Source: Chloroflexota bacterium
GTDB lineage: Bacteria > Chloroflexota > UBA6077 > JACCZL01
Length of the DNA stretch: 64,000 nucleotides
NCBI GenBank assembly: GCA_020845495.1
Contig: JADLFM010000041.1
Location: 1 to 64,000, forward strand
Direction: 5' to 3'
Part shown: positions 60,726-64,000 of the stretch, piece after piece
How positions within the stretch are numbered: position 1 is the first letter of the stretch
Layout: each line of letters starts with the position of its first letter
Position numbers and translations under genes: made by a program
Notes under the pieces: model-generated
What the model was told of the DNA's origin: nothing
Seen by the model: only the letters and a program-made list of their open reading frames with translations
Databases searched by the model: none

Positions 60726-61818
60726 GCAGCAGCGTCAGGTTCATGTTGTTGATCTCGGCTAGCACCCGCACCAGCGAGGTCCGGACGGTGTTCAGGTGAC
60801 GGGGGTCGCGGGACTCAAGCGCCACTTTCAGGGCGGTAGCGGCCTCATCAGCGTAGTTCGCGGCCTGGACGGCGTACTTCCCAACCTCGCCGGTGGCCGG
60901 CCCGGGTTTCGCCGCTCGGATGCGCGCCGCCGCCTGCGTCAGCGAGGCGGCAGCGGCCTGCGTCGCGGTGCGCCAATCATCATCGGACAGGGTGTCCGGC
61001 CGCCCGCCGGCCCGCTCGATTTGTTCGTTCGCCGCTGTGATTGCCTTGCCGAGCGCATCCACCTGTGGCTGAAGCTCGCCGAGGTAGGCACGGTCGGCAT
61101 CGCCGATCGTCTGGGCAGGACGGGCCGGGCCGCTCACCGACGCAGCCGTACCGGGTGTGCCGGCGGCTGGCGAGGCTGGCGGTGCAGGCGCGGCTGTGAC
61201 AGACGAGGCAGCCGGCGTCCCCGCAGCCGCCGGCGAAGCCCCGCTCGCGGCCGGCGACGCAGCCACTGCTGGAGGGCCGCCAGGCACCGTCGCGACGAAC
61301 TCGCTCACGATCCAGCCGGAGACGCCATCGCTCGGCACACGTACGTTGCGCCAGTGCCGGCCGTCAGCGTCGCGGTCAGGGCCGGCCACCTCGAGCTCGG
61401 TGCCGTCACGGAGCGTCCGGACCAGCGGAGCCGACGCGGCTGGCTCGGCTCGGAGGTTCGCACCCTGGCCTTCGGTGTTGGCGATGCGCAGCCGCTCCCC
61501 ACCAGCCGGCGCGGCTGGGGCCGCTGCCGGTGCAGCCGTCGGGGTAGCCGGCCGCAGGTTCGGTGGCGGAATCGGCGTGGCGATGGCTGCCGGCGAGGGG
61601 CTAGCCAGCGGATTGGCCTCTGCCACGGGTGAGGAGAGGCGCGGGGGTGGAAGCGGCGTGGGCGACGGCTCGGCGATCGTCAGGGTCTCCATGGACGGCT
61701 CCGGGCGCCCACAGGCGGTACCCAGCACGACGAGCGCGAACGACACCGACACGAGTACGGCCAGCCGGAACTGGGCGCGGTGAGACGGGGTACGACGAGA
61801 CCGGGTGCGGCGAAGCAC
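60715..61818 (-). CDS. SH3b-domain lipoprotein
   Basis: A 367-residue secreted protein. The signal peptide ends in a lipobox with Cys36 (VLGTAC). Pro/Ala/Thr-rich linker follows to about 105, then a bacterial SH3 domain (about 108-176; LRIANTEGQGANLRAEPAASAPLVRTLRDGTELEV and WRNVRVPSDGVSGWIVSEFVA). A second Ala/Pro linker leads to a helical C-terminal domain (about 235-367) of unknown family. SH3b domains bind peptidoglycan. The GTG start lies 6 nt after the stop of the ABC-2 permease, with GGGAGT as the site, so the three genes form one transcript. Confidence 0.85.
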   Translation of the reverse strand: MLRRTRSRRTPSHRAQFRLAVLVSVSFALVVLGTACGRPEPSMETLTIAEPSPTPLPPPRLSSPVAEANPLASPSPAAIATPIPPPNLRPATPTAAPAAAPAAPAGGERLRIANTEGQGANLRAEPAASAPLVRTLRDGTELEVAGPDRDADGRHWRNVRVPSDGVSGWIVSEFVATVPGGPPAVAASPAASGASPAAAGTPAASSVTAAPAPPASPAAGTPGTAASVSGPARPAQTIGDADRAYLGELQPQVDALGKAITAANEQIERAGGRPDTLSDDDWRTATQAAAASLTQAAARIRAAKPGPATGEVGKYAVQAANYADEAATALKVALESRDPRHLNTVRTSLVRVLAEINNMNLTLLQLQ

Positions 61819-61824
61819 GGAGTG

Positions 61825-62637
61825 TTACTCCCAACGAAACGTCAGCGCCGCGGCGAGCGGCGCGACGATCGCCCAGAACGTCAGCGCGATGAGGGCTTGC
61901 ACGTGGACCGCTCCCTCGAGGCCGGTGGCGGAGCGGAAGACGTCGGCGAGCGCCGCCGCGGGCATGATTTGCGCCGGTTCGGCAAGGATCGCGGGCAGGT
62001 GCGTGAGCGGGAAGAACACGCCGCCGATCAGCAGGAACGCCAGATACAGGCCGTTCGCGACCGCGAGCGTGGTTTCGGCTCGGAGTGTTCCCGCCATCAA
62101 CAGCCCGAGCCCTCCGAATGCTGCCGTCCCAAGGAAGAAGGCGAGCACCGCCAGCCAGAGTCGCCCGGCCGGGTGCCATCCCAGGATCACCACCGCGACG
62201 AACAGGACCAGCAGCACCTGAAGCGCCTCGATGGTCAACACGCCAAGGATCTTGGCGGTGAGCAGGGCCGGGCGCGTGAGCGGCGAACCGCCAAGACGTT
62301 TGAGCACCCGGTAGTAGCGCTCGAACGCCGTCCCAATGCCGAGGCTGACCATCGCCGTCGACATGACCGCGAGCGCCAGGATACCGGGGACCAGGAAGTC
62401 GGCGCGCTTCTCAGCGGCGATCGGTAGCAGATCGACGGTGCCAAAGAAGAGCATCAGCGCAGTTGGGATCACGAGCGTGATCAGCACGCTCTCACCACGC
62501 CGAAGCGCGAGCAACACTTCGACGCGGGTCTGAGCGGCAATCATGTTTCCAAGCGAGGGAGGTTGACGGGAGGGTGCTTGACGCGGAGATGTTTGATGGG
62601 AGGGCGCCTGGGGGGAACCGGCCAGTGTGTCAGCCAC
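61825..62637 (-). CDS. ABC-2 type exporter permease
   Basis: A permease of about 270 residues with a short cytoplasmic N-terminus and six predicted helices in the ABC-2 pattern; RYYRVLKRLGGSPLTRPALLTAKIL is the usual loop after the second helix. The GTG at 62637 is chosen for its CGGAG site and its 8-nt overlap with the ATPase gene; a Met at 62544 (MIAAQTRVEV) is possible. With the ATPase upstream it forms a two-gene exporter of drug, lipid or polysaccharide type. Confidence 0.88.
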   Translation of the reverse strand: MADTLAGSPQAPSHQTSPRQAPSRQPPSLGNMIAAQTRVEVLLALRRGESVLITLVIPTALMLFFGTVDLLPIAAEKRADFLVPGILALAVMSTAMVSLGIGTAFERYYRVLKRLGGSPLTRPALLTAKILGVLTIEALQVLLVLFVAVVILGWHPAGRLWLAVLAFFLGTAAFGGLGLLMAGTLRAETTLAVANGLYLAFLLIGGVFFPLTHLPAILAEPAQIMPAAALADVFRSATGLEGAVHVQALIALTFWAIVAPLAAALTFRWE

Positions 62638-63589
62638 GGTGACTCCGGACGCCGAGGGCCTCGGGAGCGTCCACCTCTTCACGAGCGGTCAGTCGCAAGA
62701 AGACTTCCTCGAGCGATTGCTGCCCGACGCGGAGATCGCGGAGGAGAACGCCTCGTTCGGCAAGCCAGTCGGCGATGATGGCGATGGTTTCGGGGGTTGC
62801 TTCGCCGGCGCAGCGGTACTCGCCGGGCCGCTCCTCGGTCGTGGGCAGTCCGAGCCGGTCCGTCAGTTCGTGGACCGGCAGGCCGGCCGTAGCTCGGAAG
62901 AGGGTCTCGTGGGCGCGCTCGCCACCCCCGAGTACGGATGGTGCATCGAGAGCCACGAGCCGGCCCCGGTCGACGATCGCGACGCGATCGGCAAGTTGCT
63001 CGGCTTCTTCCATGAAGTGGGTGGTGAGTAGAATCGTGACCCCGTCGGCCTGGAGCTGTCGGACAATCTGCCAGGTTGCGCGGCGGGCCTGTGGGTCCAT
63101 GCCGGTCGTCGGCTCGTCGAGGAAGACCAGTTCCGGCCGGCCGACCAGCGCCAGGGCCAGCGACAGGCGCTGCTTTTGCCCACCCGAGAGGGACCGGAAG
63201 CGGGTCCGGGCGACGTCCTCGAGTCCGACGAGCTCGAGCAATGCGGACGGGTCGGCTGGCTCGGCGTAGAAGCTGGCGAACAGCCGGAGTGCTTCGAGCG
63301 GACGGAGCGCCGGGTAAACGCCACCATCCTGGAGCATCAACCCGATCCGCGCCTTGAGAGCGGCGGCGTTGCGCTGGGGGTCGAGGCCGAGCACCCGCAC
63401 GTCTCCCGACGTGGGGGCGCGATAGCCTTCCAGAATCTCGACGGTGGTTGTCTTGCCCGCGCCGTTGGGTCCGAGTAGGGCGAAGATCTCGCCGCGCCGG
63501 ACCTCGAAGCTCAAGCCGTCGACGACTGCCCGGTCGCCATAGCGGCGGACGAGGTTCCGAACGACGATTGCATGCTCATGATTCGACAT
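62630..63589 (-). CDS. ABC-2 exporter ATPase
   Basis: A 319-residue ABC ATPase of the drug/ABC-2 exporter type. Walker A is GPNGAGKTTT, the signature is SLSGGQKQRLSLA, Walker B is LVFLDEPTTGMDP, and the H-loop THFMEEAEQLADRV is intact. A C-terminal extension of about 90 residues (LPVHELTDRLGLPTTEERPGEYR onward) is the usual DUF4162-like tail. The ATG at 63589 begins MSNHEHAIVV; the ribosome site is weak. It energises the permease whose gene overlaps its end. Confidence 0.95.
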   Translation of the reverse strand: MSNHEHAIVVRNLVRRYGDRAVVDGLSFEVRRGEIFALLGPNGAGKTTTVEILEGYRAPTSGDVRVLGLDPQRNAAALKARIGLMLQDGGVYPALRPLEALRLFASFYAEPADPSALLELVGLEDVARTRFRSLSGGQKQRLSLALALVGRPELVFLDEPTTGMDPQARRATWQIVRQLQADGVTILLTTHFMEEAEQLADRVAIVDRGRLVALDAPSVLGGGERAHETLFRATAGLPVHELTDRLGLPTTEERPGEYRCAGEATPETIAIIADWLAERGVLLRDLRVGQQSLEEVFLRLTAREEVDAPEALGVRSHRG

Positions 63590-63752
63590 CTCGTTACAAT
63601 GCGAGGGTGATAGCGCTGGCGGCCACACAGCCACACGGGGCACACGCTATCACCGCTCCGGGTCGCGTATTCGTGCGGCTCACGCTTGCCCCGCTCGGCA
63701 CGTGCCGCTGCTGGCTGGTACCAGGAAGCCGGCCGGCTCCAGAAGGTGAGAC

Positions 63753-64000
63753 ATGCCCACCCGTGTGCCCGCTCCTGACTGGGTTCCGCTCTTCAACACG
63801 TCGCTCATCGTCATCAGCGGGCTCTTCCTGCTCCTGGGATACTACTTCATCCGCCAGCGTCAGATCGTGCTACACAAGCGCTCGATGCTCACCGCGACGA
63901 CGTTCGCCGCATTGTTCGTCGTCGTATACGTTACCCGCGCGATGCTCTACGAGACCAAGACGTTCGCCGGTGACGGCTGGGTCCGGGCCGTCTACTTGTC
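63753..64000 (+). CDS. DUF420 membrane protein, cut by the window end
   Basis: The first 82 residues of a DUF420-family protein (YozB/CtaM type), running off the window. Visible are the opening VPLFNTSLIVISGLFLLLGYYFIRQRQIVLHKRSM, with the conserved Asn, Gly-Tyr and His-Lys-x-Ser-Met positions, and a second helix ending VTRAMLYETKTF. Some members (CtaM in Staphylococcus aureus) assist cytochrome oxidase maturation, which would suit an aerobic organism. The ATG follows AGAAGGTGAG. The ABC exporter is divergent from it. Confidence 0.85.
   Translation, partial: MPTRVPAPDWVPLFNTSLIVISGLFLLLGYYFIRQRQIVLHKRSMLTATTFAALFVVVYVTRAMLYETKTFAGDGWVRAVYL

Noticed and set aside
60429..60762. Plus-strand frames of 85-107 codons in the repeat-rich gap
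   Set aside because: They arise from tandem Pro/Thr/His-coding repeats and overlap the SH3b gene end; no motif is present.

Overview
The window is 64 kb of high-GC bacterial DNA (about two thirds G+C by eye), densely packed on both strands, with no rRNA, tRNA, CRISPR array or insertion sequence that I can recognise. The style points to a free-living heterotroph of the Chloroflexota (Thermomicrobia/Sphaerobacter-like or an uncultured relative). The reasons are: twin-arginine lipoprotein signals on the solute-binding proteins, long Ala/Pro/Thr lipoprotein linkers, a Gram-positive-type LexA with a GAAC-N4-GTTC operator, many GTG starts, and many sugar-acid, sulfatase and ABC-uptake genes. This assignment is inference; no marker gene for placement is present.

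Layout. 0.6-9 kb: a secreted glycosidase-like protein, a class III aminotransferase, a 61-residue YjfB-like protein, lexA with its own SOS promoter, a NadD-like nucleotidyltransferase, a doubtful ORF, and a divergent pair made of an RraA/HMG-aldolase-like gene and an enolase-superfamily dehydratase. 9.2-19.5 kb (+ strand): a ROK regulator with promoter and operator, an AP-superfamily phosphodiesterase, a CUT1 sugar ABC importer (binding protein and two permeases, no ATPase) and two tandem cysteine-type sulfatases. 26.6-19.6 kb (- strand, converging on a shared 17-bp hairpin): an IclR regulator with two operator boxes, a metallophosphoesterase, a family 5 binding protein, DppB/DppC permeases (again no ATPase) and a metallo-beta-lactamase-fold hydrolase. 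Together these read as two facing uptake-and-hydrolysis operons for sulfated, phosphorylated or otherwise esterified carbohydrates.

27-38.5 kb: a DUF4349 lipoprotein, a PAC2 protein, an M20 amidohydrolase, a VTT membrane protein, an NDUFA9-like SDR, a MalY/PatB-type PLP enzyme in operon with a GH31-like protein that has lost catalytic residues, a Vgb-like propeller and a RidA protein. 38.8-42.8 kb: two translationally coupled GT39-like membrane proteins, both 654 residues. 43-49 kb: lon, a TPR protein, leuC and leuD. 49-53.5 kb: an aberrant RidA, then an E2 acyltransferase / AP-family hydrolase / Nudix operon. 53.9-64 kb: a secreted GH, a stress-type glycine-zipper protein, an S9 peptidase, GDPD, a cluster of very small ORFs (two membrane micro-ORFs and a CxxC protein), an SH3b lipoprotein coupled to an ABC-2 exporter, and the start of a DUF420 protein.

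The most unusual non-coding signal is the abundance of short tandem repeats in the gaps. Three of them start inside a gene's stop codon region and repeat the stop downstream. The best-resolved control regions are the lexA, ROK, IclR and aminotransferase promoters.
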